A stretch of DNA of 64,000 nt, taken from NCBI GenBank assembly GCA_001600615.1, contig BCKK01000007.1, positions 712,431 to 776,430 on the forward strand, in the 5' to 3' direction. Of the stretch, positions 44,296 to 56,804 are shown one piece after another. The position numbers were made by a program, and so were the translations under genes. The notes beneath the pieces were generated by a model that had not been told where the DNA came from, searched no databases, and worked only from the letters and a program-made list of their open reading frames with translations. Numbering within the stretch: position 1 is the stretch's first letter; each line of letters begins with the position of its first letter. The stretch comes from Dioszegia crocea (Eukaryota; Basidiomycota; Tremellomycetes; Tremellales; Bulleribasidiaceae).

Positions 44296-45946
44296 CTAGC
44301 TGTATAACCGGTTCACACGCGGCTTTTCCTCATTGAATGCACCCTTGAGCTCGAAGAGGGGTACACTCTTGCCCAACTCCATCGCAGAAGCGGCGGACTG
44401 CTGGCGGGCGAGATTATCCGTCGAGTCGAGATCGCACTTGGGAGTTTGGACACCGGCGCACTGTGGATCAGCACTGATTACTGTCAGTGGCGGAGAGGCT
44501 TACCTCGACGGTAGATCCTAGAGATACCATAGTGGGCCGAGCGCAGAGGGGCCCAGTCTGCAACATCAGCAATGTGTCCGAAATTGGCCCATGTCGCGGC
44601 CGGGGGCCCCTATCGAGGAATAACACTCACGGTCCAGCTCACGTTCTGCGAGGAAGACGCCTTGTCCTTCAATCTCCAGCTATGACGGAGATTGACTAGG
44701 GCCAACATGCCAACAGCGAAAACCTTGGGGTGGACGACGGCGATGAATGGGACAAGTGGCGATTTGTTGTCGATAAGGATGACGAGGACCATGCACATTG
44801 CGCTGATCGTCAGCACTTCATACAAATAGAGGGATCGATGCTGACTCACACAATGGTAGAAGGGAACTGTGATTCGATAGACACCCTGATCTGTTAAGTA
44901 GATTCATGTTATGGCTGAAGAGGACTTACACGATCAAACGACCAAGAAGCTTGTTTGCTCGTTCGGAGATGGATCGACTCTTGATCAGACCGTAGAGGAT
45001 GGTGCTGGTGATCCAGATATGGGTGCTGGTGCATACTGTGGGCTGATGATCAGTAAAGGCCTCGCGAAATTAGACGAGCAGGGACATACCCAAGCAGTGA
45101 CGATGGCGAGAGTAGTCTGGGAATCAGCATAGGCGCTAGGAGTCCACTAGAAGAGACCTACACTTGTGCGGTTGAAGGTGTTCTGGCCCCGAGAGAAGAT
45201 GGTCATTGAGATACCTAGGGAGGCAGTTGCGAGGCTGTGTGCGTCAGCCAGAATCTTGTCAGTCCGGGGAAAAGACACACATGAGGATGGTATTAATGAC
45301 GAGGATGATCTTGCTATTGCCGTTGATCCGAATAGAACGCTCTGAGAAGAAGATCTGAATATCAGCTCTGCAGTCATCGGGGTGGCCAGTATACAGGACA
45401 CCTACCTGGACAGGAACCACAATGAGCATATCGAGAGCGCCATACCATCCCAAGACTATCCGTCAGCGAGGAATCGAATATCGGCGCAACGAGACGAGAT
45501 GTACTCACACTCCAAAGAGACGAACCGAGTATATTGACCGTAGTCATATACGAAGGCTGTCATGTATGTTGCCCAGGTACTAGAGATTCAGCGTAATTTC
45601 GACGGGCTGGAGGTAAGGACTTACAATGCAGTACCGAGTAGAGCAGCGGCGCTTGCGATCCCCTCAACTGGATCAGCTTGGGTCTCGTCGATCCAAACCG
45701 GCAAGACTCACAACTAAGATCCGGACATGTCGCGCGTCGTGCTTCGCCATTGGTAGCCAGTGGGTCATTTGGCAGATGATTACACCCATGAGTAGAGCGT
45801 CGCATGTGGTTCTGTAGAGTCAGGACGTGCTCGATGCAAGGTAAGGGGAAGACTTACGCGAGGAAAGGAGCACCGAGACCCATGCCTTTCATTGAAGACA
45901 TGGCTTCTGCCGCCATTGATTCGAGCTGCTGAGCGTCGGTCGACAT
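44296..45946 (-). CDS. DUF6534-like seven-helix membrane protein, copy 2
   Basis: It starts at ATG 45946 (MSTDAQQLESMAAEAMSSMK, then GMGLGAPFLA) and stops at 44296. Exon 2 reads TCDALLMGVIICQMTHWLP and AKHDARHVRILV, parallel to copy 1. The C-terminal part has HPKVFAVGMLALVNLRHSW. The tail is CAGVQTPKCDLDSTDN and ends EEKPRVNRLYS. The exon plan follows copy 1 with many short exons. The conserved MKGxxLGAPFL start and the tail spacing show tandem duplication. No frame break was noticed, although not every junction was checked. Confidence 0.73.
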
Positions 45947-47119
45947 GGTGTGGATGCGGCGGGGGGATTGGGCGGTTTGGAATATGGGGCGGAAAGGACA
46001 GGAAGTTGATAGGTGGGGATACGAGAACTGAAAGAGCGTGGGTGGATGATATAGCGCCAAGGTATCTACCACCAATAAGTACTTCTCCACCTCCTCAAAT
46101 ATCCACCCAAAACAAAACACGTCAACGGCTGATGATTGTCGACCAATCGATACAACTGACTGACCAAATTGTCAGATAGTGCGCCAATGCAATGAAATTC
46201 AGGTCGGTCGGTCGTTTCGTCTTCATTGGAGTCGCACAGTGGAGAAACGAATGGAGGGGGTGTGGGTTGAATCAGCCCGGGCGAGACATGGAGATTTGCC
46301 GAAGGATCGGTAAGGCGTTGTCTCACCTTTGGCGCATATATTTCTTTGGTTAGGTCGGTCGATCTGTTCTGGATTCGAGACATTTTAGGATCGTGGATGT
46401 GGAGTTTCGCGCCGCCTCCACGGCTTGGCGGCTGGCCGTAGGAACGCTGCTTAGTGGATTCGACGTTGGGCTTCGGGCCTGAGAGCCGAATGAGCATCGA
46501 GCGTGGTGAGTCACCGTTACCGTGGAGCGTCACGCGTCAAGAGCGAGTTGGCCCGACGGGAAGCGTGACAAGTGCCTGTCAATCTTTTCTGTGCGGTGCC
46601 TGCACCATCAGGATGACAGGAGTTTGCAGGAGTTTGCGGAGAGATTAAGGGCGAGGCACGAGCACGGATCGTCGTCAGGTTTTGTCCGAAGGGCTTTAAA
46701 CGGGGATCTTGAAGGATCGTCGAGTCTGGGTTTCACATCAGGGTGGGAACTAGTGCCTGAGCAGCTCGAGGGTGCTCGGGGAGCTTAAGATATGATTTAG
46801 CGAAGGGTCTTCGTGCTTCAGCATCACTTAAGGCCATAGACTCGCTAACAGGACATTCCGATGACGTACTGCTTGCCGTGCCTGATTTCTGTACAAGGCA
46901 AGTCATAGAGGGTGGGTCGTGCTCTCGAAGTGCTCTTGCGTGAAGAGTCCGAGGACAGGGAGCGACATGCACCCGCATCAGGTCCTCACCCATATATGGC
47001 ATCCGGACGCTATAGCGAATTTCTCCCCAGGCTGATTGGGCCACTACCAGACAAATCAATAGACGTCCCACACCGCCGCATCCCTTCCTCCCTCATCATC
47101 CGATCTGACGCCTACCGGC
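45947..47119. other. Intergenic region between DUF6534-like copies 2 and 3
   Basis: This 1.17-kb region holds the promoter of copy 2. A short tandem GGAGTTTGC (AGGAGTTTGCAGGAGTTTGC, near 46619-46638) is present. No gene was recognised. Confidence 0.4.
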
Positions 47120-48851
47120 CTAATCGAATGGATTCCCAGTACGATTCGCTCGTGAACCAGCCTCATAGTTGAGCTCATAAGTAGGCGTCTTCTCATCCGC
47201 CTGGACATACACCGCCGAAATCCCAGATTGCGCTGATGCCTTCCTCATGGGCGCATCATGGTGATTTTTGCTTTGGCCATCACTGCGGTTCTAGTATATC
47301 AGCTTGGATCAGGCTAACAGCTACGATAGCGGATGAGGGGACATACCTCTGAAGTCGATCCTAGGGATATGAAGTCAGGCCGGTTGGCGGAACCGGTAAT
47401 CTGCCCAATCAGCTATTTTGCAGAAGCCATTAGAGAATGTGATTAAACGTACGTTGTAGGTCGGTAAGATTATAGTGTCATAGTCTGGTTCTCTGGATTT
47501 GTGTATCCAGGTATGTCTAGTGTTGATCTGGACAAGCAGGCCTATACTGAAGATTAGTCAGTTGGAAGCCATGCCGTCGCTTGGTCAAGCTTACTGGTAC
47601 ATTTTGGGATGTGCGATGCTTTGGTATAATCAGCGTCGACTCAGGCAAGGTACGAGCTCAACTCACATGAAGAATGGAATGACGGGAGATTTAGGATCGA
47701 CAGCAATGATTGCAATCATGATGATTGCGCTGTTGGGGTCAGCTTAGAGTTGGTTTGCGGATGGTGTACGGGTTTGTGGTCTTACATGACTGTTGATGGA
47801 AGCTGAGACTCAATGGACATGCTGAGGAATTAGCATCTTCTTTGACTAGAAGTAGAAACTTACTAGAACACCTTTGTCAAGAGCCTATTTGCCTGTTCAG
47901 ACATTGATCGACTGCGATAAAGGCCATAGATGATTGTGCTCGTAAGCCAGAAATGGGCAAAAGTGCAAACGACAGGCTTTTCAATCAGCTAATAGCCAGG
48001 AATGTGGACATACCCAAGCTGTACATATCCTAACGACCAGCTGTTGTGTCAGTATGATCAGAAATCAAGACGCGGGGATACGCACATCAGAGCGAGAAAA
48101 GATAGTTTCGCCTCGTGTAACAATCACCGTGGCGAGGGCAATAGCGATTGTCGCTGCGCTAAGTCATCAGCGCGTTGCCCGGATAGGTAGACAGCATTCC
48201 ATACTCACATTAAGGTAGAGTTGATGATGAGGAGAAACAGGCTGTTCTTGTTTATGCGCACAGACCGTTCGGCGAAATAGATCTGTGGCGTCAGGGGGAG
48301 ACAAGCAGCGGACTGTTCTAATTGACCTGTACGGGGACCACCACGAACATGTCGAGTAGACCATACCATCCTGACACTACACTATTCAGTACAGACACAG
48401 TAATCCGGGGCGGCATATCGACTCACTTTTGAATGTTGTGAAGCGTGAGTATTCGCCAAACGAGTAAACGAAAGCAGACATGTAAGTCGACAGAGTACTA
48501 CCGTGTCAGCTGATAGGGACTTTAGTGCGAATATACTTACAATCCTGTCGCCGCTAACGAAGCCACCGCTGCCACCCCCTGTGTACGTCAGCTAAGTCAC
48601 GCTCGAGTTGAGGACACTTACAACGATCAATCTAACGTGAGATCTATCCGACCTTGCGTTAGGAAGCCAATGCACCATTTGACAAATGATGACGCCCATC
48701 AGCATTGAGTCGAAGCAGGTCCTGTTTGATCAGCCTATAACCCAACGCCCCCGGCAAGCGCTCACCCGAGAAAGGGTGCACCTAGAGCAAGTCCCTTCAT
48801 GGGTGACAGGGCTGCCGAGGCTATCGCTTTCAAGTCTTGATGGTCTGCCAT
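47120..48851 (-). CDS. DUF6534-like seven-helix membrane protein, copy 3
   Basis: It starts at ATG 48851 (MADHQDLKAIASAALSPMKG then LALGAPFLG) and stops at 47120. The middle shares the ICQMVHWLP-type helix and the ICFAERSVRINKN-type loop with the other copies. The tail is longer and hydrophilic (NRSDGQSKNHHDAPMRKA, ending NRTGNPFD). A start codon context of GATACCATGG is good. All three copies lie head to tail on the minus strand with about 1.17 kb between neighbours, an arrangement produced by unequal crossing-over. Confidence 0.72.
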
Positions 48852-49628
48852 GGTATCCCCACGAAGTCAAATCAGTGATAGAACATGAAGGGAAGAGCAG
48901 TGACGGCCCGGGGGCTGACAGCGCTCGGTGTCGGGAGATAGCCAGCTCAGAGCGTGGCTCTCTAGCGAAACTTTCAATAGCCGAAACACAGCGAGATAGC
49001 TTATGGGAGCTTATGGGGGACTGATAGATGAGGCCTATGAGGATGGATGTGTGTGTGTGTGTAGAGAGGAGAGATCGAATAGGCGCCGAGCCCGTGCAGA
49101 GAAGATCGAAGAACTGGGAGATGAGATCTGAGAGTTGATCAATGCGCTCTAAAGATGAGTGATCTCGCCGTCGAGCTGTATCCTATCGAATCTAGATTCA
49201 CTATCGCTTCCCTCACAGGCTCTTTCATCATCATCTGATGGTAACACTCACCTTGACCAACTGCAGTCAGTAAGGTTATGCCTGAAACACTCGCCATCCG
49301 GTGACTTTTCTCCGGCTCTTCCAGTGCTCTTCCGGGATGCCGATGCATGCTTTCAATGCAGATTGCCAAGCTCATTCTTGTCTCCCCTCTCACGCTGCCA
49401 AAGTATGGGAGGCGGCGAAGGGAGACAGCTGTATGTATCGAGGACGGACATGTTGTGTGTGGGTGAGTGTGTTGGTGTGTTGACACGGCTCGGCTCGGCC
49501 CGGCAGATGCCGAGAGCGTTACGTTACGAGCCGTTATCAAAACATGACGTGGCGACTGATGCAAATTTCCAAAGCTTGACCTTTTGGCTGGGTGGACTTT
49601 CGATACAACCACTCCAACATCCACAACT
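48852..49628. promoter_or_regulatory. Divergent promoter region of DUF6534-like copy 3 and BRX1
   Basis: This 777-bp region holds two opposed promoters. It contains a short GT microsatellite at about 49046-49061 and a second GTGTG-rich stretch near 49450-49485, followed by repeated GGCTC units. No gene was recognised. Confidence 0.45.
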
Positions 49629-50620
49629 ATGGCTTCAGTATTCAAAGCACAGTCAAAGAAGGGCAAGGGGAAGGCGGCAGATGACAGCTTGGCCGTTGCT
49701 AAACCTACCGAGGTTCAAGGAGGGGAGGAAGGAGAGAAGGAGAAGGATAAGAGGAGGAAGGATAAGGTGCTCATGCTGTCTTCGAGGGGTGTGACGCAGA
49801 GGATGAGGCATCTGATGCACGATCTCGAAGTGCTCCTGCCGCATATCAAGAAGGGTAAGTCTGGCTTCAGGAATTCGCTGACGACAGACTCCAAGCTGGA
49901 CTCCAAATCCTCCCTTCACCTCTTGAACGAGCTCGCCGATCTACACTCCTGCAACAACACCCTATACTTCGAGGCGAGGCGTCATGAGGATCTGTACCTG
50001 TGGCTGGCCCGCAGCCCGAACGGACCCAGTGTTAAGTGTCATGTGCAGAATGTGCACACGATGGATGAGCTCAAGATGACGGGGAATTGTTTGCGCGGGT
50101 CGAGGGGTTTGGTGGTGTTTGATGGTGGATGGGACAAGGAGGAATGGGGAGGATTGATGAAGGAGATGTTGACTCATGTAAGTAGGAACCTTCCTGTCTG
50201 GTCGCAACGGCTAATGATCAGGTCTTCTCGACACCTAAAACTTCCCGCCGACTCAAACCTTTCATCGACCACCTCATCCTCTTTTCCCTACTCGACAACA
50301 AAATCTGGTTCAGGAACTACCAGCTTGTCGAGCGTGATCCCCTCGAGCCCCACGGACCCCCTACCACCGCCCTCATCGAGATTGGTCCCCGTTTCGTATT
50401 GACCCCTATCCGGATATTCGAGGGTTCGTTCGGTGGACCTACCCTATTCGCCAACCCAGAATTCGTCAGTCCTGCGGCGGTCCGGAGAGGCATTAAGAGG
50501 GAGAAGGGAGAGAAGTATGGTGTTCGGCTGGGCAAGGAGAGGGAGAGGGAGGATAGGGAGGAGCGAAGGAGGGAGGAAATGCCGGTGGACGAGTTGGAGA
50601 GGACAAAGGTGTTCAGTTGA
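49629..50620 (+). CDS. BRX1: Ribosome biogenesis protein BRX1 (Brix domain)
   Basis: Three exons: 49629-49854, 49888-50177 and 50222-50620. A basic N-terminus (KAQSKKGKGKAAD, EKDKRRKDKV) precedes the Brix domain: VLMLSSRGVTQRMRHLMHDL, LDSKSSLHLLNELADLHSCN, ARRHEDLYLWLARSPNGPS, VQNVHTMDELKMTGNCLRGS, and IWFRNYQLVERDPLEPHGPP near the end. The C-terminus is Lys/Glu/Arg-rich. BRX1 joins pre-60S particles in the nucleolus, together with EBP2, and is needed for 27S pre-rRNA processing. The ATG at 49629 (AACTATGGCT) is preferred over one at 49584. Confidence 0.94.
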
Positions 50621-51072
50621 TTGGCTGCGATGTATGTCTATTGCTTTCTGCGTTGTTCTGTGCTGTGCTGCTCATTCAGTTACAACATGGTCTGTCTTGT
50701 CTACTGCACAGAGCTCCTATCCTCCACTCAAAGACAAGAGGAATGCCCTATCTCACGTAAGCGCCCGACACGTGATTCGGCTCGGTCCGGAGTACTCCGC
50801 CGCCGCGTCGGACGAACGTTCCTCGGAGATGGTTACAGACACGTTCATCCACCTCCCACCAAGATGCGATACTTCTATTCGTCAACACAGCCAAAGTGCA
50901 CAGAAGCTCTTGAAGCTAATGCAGATCCTTTAGCCCAAGGCGTAATGGAAGCTTCTGGCGCAAGTCCGAGCGCGTCCTTGCCTCGAGCGCGTCGGAACAT
51001 ACAATAAGATCCCCCCCCCTTCTCTTGACTCTTCCTCACTCCTCACTTTCCCTTCACTGTACAGGTATCAGT
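50621..51072. other. Intergenic region between BRX1 and BTA1
   Basis: This 452-bp region holds the BRX1 3' UTR and BTA1 promoter. A CACGTGATTCGG element lies near 50769. The 60 bp before the BTA1 start are pyrimidine-rich. Confidence 0.4.
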
Positions 51073-54000
51073 ATGGTCTCTTCAAAAGGCGCCCCAACAT
51101 CGTGGGTGTCAGATAGTCTACCCGTCCAAGTTCTTCTGCTAGCTTCAGCAGCGAGTATTCTCGTAGGATCAGGGTGAGTTTCGCGCACGGCCCGTTCTGA
51201 CAACCAGACACATCAAAGCTCTCCTCCATCCCCACCTACCAGCCATGTCTCCAGATATCCTAGGCTACGCCCTCGTCCTCTTGTCACTCTCCCTCGTCAC
51301 TACCGCTCTGTCATTCTCGAGCGTCCTAAGGACTCCCCTTCGATTCATGTGGAACTGCTTCTTCAAGCCCTTCTTCCACCAGTCGTCACCGGAGCAGAAA
51401 GACCGACTTAATGACTTCTACACTGGTCAAGCGGACGTATACGATACCACTCGGGCCCACCTCCTCAAGGGCCGTGAAACCATGTTGCAGCTGCTGGCAG
51501 CGCATCTGAAGGCTCAGCCCGTGCCGAGTTTGGTTGGAGGGATGGCGAAGGCGAAGATTTGGGTGGATATCGGAGGTGGAACCGGATGGAACATTGAGAA
51601 GATGTAAGTTGAGAACTGATTCGTGAGTAGATCAACAGCTGATAAGTCTAGGGACGAATATCTTCCCATATCCTACTTTGACGCCGTCTACCTTATCGAC
51701 CTCTGCGAGCCTCTGTTGGAAGTTGCGCGGAAACGCTTCGCTGCTCGGGGCTGGAAGAATGTTCATGTGCTTTGCCAAGATGCTAGCCGGTTCGTCTTAC
51801 CGGAATGGGAGTCGGGAGCTTTGGACCCCCGGGGCAGTCTTACCGCGATTACCCTGAGCTACTCCATGTCTATGGTGAGCTACCCGGTTCTGCTGCTCGT
51901 GCAATAGGAAGCTGACGCGTCAGATCCCTCCCTTCTATCAACTGCTGGACCGATGTGACCAAGTCCTAGACCCTCAACGCGGTCTGATGGGCGTTGTGGA
52001 CTTCTACACTTCCCGTGATTTGGGCAATAAAGAGCGTGTAAGCTAGCCTTTCGATTGCTCGCATCGTCCATTGAGCTCACCCAACAGGCGATTGGCACAG
52101 CGTCAAAGCGTATGTCATGGTTTGCCAAATGGTTCTGGGAAAGCTGGTTCGAACTTGACAATGTCCACCTACACGGTTCTCGACGAGGTAAGTAACCCCC
52201 CAAATCTTGCTGACGCCAGACTACCTCGAATACAAAATGGGCACCATCAAAGTGTTTAATGGACGCAACAACTTCCTCTCGTCTTACTTTATCCAAATCC
52301 CTTACTACATCTTCCTGGGCTGTTCACGGCAGCGCGACGCCAGCGCTTCGGCTAAAGCATTCGAGATCGAGGCCGGCAACAAATTGGGGCAAGGAAGAGG
52401 AGGTCTCCTTACGCCCAGTTCACCCTTCACCGTCAGCCCCTATCCTGGTAGTCCGACTATGACAGGGATGGTGCCGACTGAATTTTCGCTCGGACCTAGT
52501 GCGCTAGAGAAGAGTGGGTGGACGCATAGTATTAGGGATGTGGGAGCGCCGTTGAGCCCCTTCCACTATCAATTACGAAAGGTCAGTTCGCGAATAATCT
52601 TGCAGGATGACAGAAAGCTGATTGGTCTAGGGTTGGCGTGTCCCGTATCTTGAAGAAAAAATCCACGAGCAATTCAGGACTCACATATACGGCTGGGTGA
52701 GTTGTCCTTTTCACGACGAAGCTCTGACGGAATATACAGCTGACATGTAGACATGGGAAGACCCTGACGTCGATGTCAAAAAGCTCGGAATCAACAAAAA
52801 CGACCATGTTCTCGCCATCACCAGCGCGGGCGATAACGTCCTCCACTATGCCCTGGCGGCGCAGTGCGAGCGGATCCACGCTGTCGGTCAGTTTACCTCG
52901 TTCTCCCAATGCTTAGAGACTCAAGCTGACAGACCAGACATGAACCCCTGTCAAGGCCACATTCTTGAGTTGAAATTAGCCGCAATCCAGGCATTAGAGT
53001 ATAATGACTTTTGGATGATCTTCGGCGAAGGTTGTCATCCTCAATTTGAACGACTCTTAACATCCAAGTTATCCCCCTTCCTATCCTCGTAAGCTACCCC
53101 CTTACCCCATACCGGGCTCAAGCTGACTTATAGACACGCCTACGCCTACTGGAAGACCCACGCCGACCAATTCTCTCGCAACTTCTACTTTCGCGGTTAC
53201 TCTGGCTGGGCATTACGTCTAGCCCAGGTCGCCTTCTTCCTCGCTGGCGTGCGGAAGGATGTTAAGCAGATGTGTCAAGCTGCGACAATCCAAGAGCAAC
53301 AGCGGATCTGGGATAAGAAGCTTCGTCCGATCTTTTTGAATAAAGTTATGGTTAAGGGGTTTTTGGGTAATTCGTACGTCAGCTGTAGTGCCCATTAGAG
53401 TATGTCCAAGCTGATCTTTAGATTCTTCAACTGGCATGCCCTCGGTGTACCCAAAAACCAAATGAACTGTTTCCTTAACGACGGAACCGTTGAGGACTTT
53501 ATCGTGGCGACGCTCGACCCTATTGCGCAATTGGGTACACTCAGGGATGACAACTACTTCTTCTTCCTTTGTCTCAATGGACGATACTCGAGAGCTAGTT
53601 GTCCTGCTTATCTCAAGCCGGAGGGGTTCAAGATGCTACAGCAGGCTAAGGTCAACAATGCCTTCAAGCTCCACACGGATACCATCTTGAAGTGTGTTGG
53701 CACATTCACTTTCCAGTAAAGTGCACAGCTGACAATTCCAGCGTCTTGCGGGGATTACCCGATCAAAGCCTGACAAAGATCATAGTAATGGACTCTATGG
53801 ATTGTACGTCTCTCCCTCTCAACCCACACAAATAACGCTGATAAAACAGGGTTTGACCCAATCCCGCCCTCAACTCCACTCCCACCTCTAACTTCCACAC
53901 CTCTCGACATCCTAGACCAAACACCCGAAGCGGCACTCGTCCACCTCCGCTCTGAGCTAGATTTTGAAATTTTGGAAATGCGCAGAGTGTTGCGTGTGGG

Positions 54001-54209
54001 CGGACATGCGATTTGGCGCTCGGCCGCAAAGTATCCTTGGTATCGCCAACGGTTTGAATTGGCGGGATTTAGGGTGGAACCGATTGATATTAGGGAGAAT
54101 GGGAAAGGGATCGATCGGGTTAATATGTATGCGAGCTGTGAGTATTTCCTACGTTCATGGAGTGGGCAAGGCTGATCTGGTAGTCTGGCGCGCGGAGAAG
54201 ACGTCATAG
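51073..54209 (+). CDS. BTA1: Betaine lipid synthase BTA1
   Basis: Fourteen exons, the last only 26 nt: 51073-51173, 51208-51603, 51652-51874, 51924-52037, 52088-52187, 52220-52581, 52631-52696, 52751-52886, 52938-53088, 53134-53373, 53422-53691, 53742-53803, 53850-54137 and 54184-54209. Two membrane segments near the N-terminus anchor it. Next is a class I methyltransferase with WVDIGGGTGWNIE and VYLIDLCEPLLEVARKR (BtaB-like). The second half is a DUF3419/BtaA domain: HVLAITSAGDNVLHYALAAQ, AVDMNPCQGHILELKLAAIQ, CFLNDGTVEDFIVAT and DNYFFFLCLNGRY. Together the halves turn diacylglycerol plus S-adenosylmethionine into the betaine lipid DGTS, a phosphate-free stand-in for phosphatidylcholine, often used under phosphate starvation. 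The order methyltransferase then BtaA is visible here. Confidence 0.93.
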
Positions 54210-54873
54210 ATCTAAAATGCGAAATTGCGGGAATGTAAAGCGTTTTTTGGCACCTTTTTGATATGTCGACGCTACATGCGCGCTCACCCTCACATCAACA
54301 TCGTATACATCTCATACAATTCCCTTGTCACCCAATTTTCCCTGAGTTTCCAGCGTTCGCGCATAAGTCTGAAGATCATACACGATCGATGCAAATGGGG
54401 AAATGCCGTTGAAGTCAGAGGAGGAATTCAGACTGCCCCGCACCTCCTGGAGCTCTTCGCCGAGCCCCGGGGTGTCCTGTCTCTCCTTCATGAGGCAACG
54501 AGCTTTATCAGTAAGATCTCGATAATACTGCAGGTTCCATTTGCTGAGTTCCTCTTCCGCTCGTGCTGGCCACTGTGTCGGTAGGCTGGGTTCAGAAATG
54601 GTGTGAGTGAGGTACGAGGGGAGCTTGAACCCAGCAGAGACGCGTCTAGCTAATATTTTTGCTTCACCGTAACCAAGTCCGTGCGACGTGTTTTAGGTGG
54701 GGCAGCAGCAATCCTGGAGAGCTGTAGAAGTGGAGCTGGCGGGGAAGAGTGGGCCTGATGGCAACCAGGACACAGTCCTCTTCAGCAGAATATACAATGT
54801 GTGATGGATACATATGGAGAGTCATGATACTTCTTCAGTCATCAAAATGAGTTGATGTGCCTTCTTCTCTCTC
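54210..54873. other. Convergent intergenic region between BTA1 and ERI1
   Basis: Two 3' UTRs share this 664-bp stretch. No exon, RNA gene or repeat was recognised. Confidence 0.4.
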
Positions 54874-56804
54874 CTACGCCACCGCCTTCTGCGCACCAGG
54901 ATGAATATCCACCATCTCCCCCAATCCCAAATCAACCCCCTTCATCTCCTTCTCTAGCTCCACAATCTCCCCCTCGGCCTCGTGCGCATTATTCTTCTGC
55001 CCATTCATTGACACTCCCCCATTCGCCTTGATCTCCTCTCCGCCAGTCGCAGCCCCAGGGCCAGAGACCGGAACAGCCACCCCACCCGGCCCACTCTCCG
55101 CAATCCTCTCTTCTAACGGTCGCTTATTATCACTCATCCATTCTTCCCAATTCACTTCACCCGGTTTACCCATCCACGCCCATTTTTTCGAATTGCGAGG
55201 TGGAGGTAGTCGTCCATTCGCCTCGACGAGGATATCCTTCTCGACCAAAGCTTGAAGAATACGAGCCACATTCGTTGCGTCCCACCATATCAGCTGATGC
55301 CTTCTTTACAAAGATCATGCCAACTCACATCCAAACCACAATGTTGCCTACCCTCAAATTGGCCCAATTTCAACTTCTCCAACATACCCGTAATAGTCTG
55401 ATAAAACCCAAGTCCTTTATATTTTTCTTGTAATGGTCGACCAACAAGTTTACCCGTTGTAATCCGGGATAAAGATCTTTCGTTCGCCATTGCATCAGGG
55501 TGTGACAGGGCGTATTGTTCCCGTCTGTATTCTTCTGAAAGAACTGATTGGAATGCTTGTTTGAGGTTTAGATAGGGCTGGCGTAAGTAGAGTGGGGAAG
55601 GTGGGTCGCAGGGTGTTATGTGGAGTTGTTTGGGGACCTGGAGTGTTAGCTGCAAGGTCACAGATTCTGTGGAGGGGTAGGGGAAGCTTACAAAATCTCT
55701 GTTGTTGGAAAGAGCCGTGGTTAGCTTTTATCAATCATACCTCTGAACGCTAGCTCACCTAAGATCCCATGGCTATGATAATCAGCTCTAGTCGCGCCTC
55801 GCACCCTTCAGCTGAGGAAGACTCACCCCATCCGTCACCCAAACAGCATTAACAAGACCCTCCACCACACTCCCATCTTCGATTGTCCTCAGCCCATGGC
55901 TATCCATCCACGCTTCAAGCTTCTTGAGCACCTCAGGGAACGTCGGTGACGCATCGACCATTTCCTACTGGGTCAGCTATTCTCTATTGCAATTCATGAA
56001 GGAATTGGCTGAGCAGCACACGGCACGTATACCATCCACCGGCTCCGTAAGGGATGAAGACGTACCTGTGTTATGCCCGTGAAATTCGTGCAGAACTCTG
56101 AGAGTTGCGTACTCCACGTTGGCCTGACGTAGGTATGGAACCTATCAACAATGACCAATCGGGGTGGTCCTGTCAATTCCAATTCTGGCGAGTTAGACCC
56201 CTCGGCTTCTTCTTCGGAAGGTAAAACATCCTCTTCCCATCGTAGAAGGACCACTGGGAATTCCTACGTCGTCAGCTGTATCCCAACACTCGGACGGATT
56301 AGCTGACGCAGCCCCCCTCATCCCCTTCCAGTTATATAGCTCTACTCCATATCATGAAGATGACTCACAATAATCTCATTAGGCCAATCAAACTCTTTCC
56401 CACCTCTACAAGTAGCCTCGACATCAAAGCACAAAAAAGCCCTAATGGGTTGTTTACCCCGTTTCTTCAGACTAGGGACTGTGCTGTTGGTCCGAGCTCG
56501 GACTGCCGCGCCAGCTTCTGATGGGGTCTGTGCGGAAGTATCGAGGGAAGAAGGTGAGGAGGGTGATTTCTCATCGATGGATGAAGGAGAAGGGGATTTC
56601 TTGAAGTGGTTCAATAGTCGACTAAATCATCAGCTTACCACACTGGCTCACGTTGGAATCAGGAGGTCATAGAGGTGTAGAAGTGATTACTCACCGCCAT
56701 AATGTATCCTTCTTCCCCTTCGTCTCAAGACCTGCAGAACCTAACATCCCTTTCAGTTCGCCTACTGTTGTTTTCTTCGTCGGGCGTGGGGTGGGTGTGG
56801 ACAT
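54874..56804 (-). CDS. ERI1: ERI1-type 3'-5' exoribonuclease with SAP domain
   Basis: Eight exons on the minus strand: 56804-56695, 56621-56369, 56263-56066, 55964-55827, 55772-55759 (14 nt), 55698-55692 (7 nt), 55637-55329 and 55293-54874. An N-terminal SAP motif (TVGELKGMLGSAGLETKGKK) is followed by a DEDDh exonuclease domain. FLCFDVEATC supplies D-x-E, PWDLRDF the second Asp, and HCGLD the His/Asp pair. The two tiny exons together encode PWDLRDF, so splicing of both is needed for activity. The C-terminal 100 residues are low-complexity and acidic. Eri-1 enzymes trim histone mRNA, 5.8S rRNA ends and small RNAs; a SAP domain plus exonuclease core matches animal ERI1. Confidence 0.88.

Noticed and set aside
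49046..49061. GT microsatellite as a regulatory element or Z-DNA site
   Set aside because: It is short and common; nothing ties it to the neighbouring genes.
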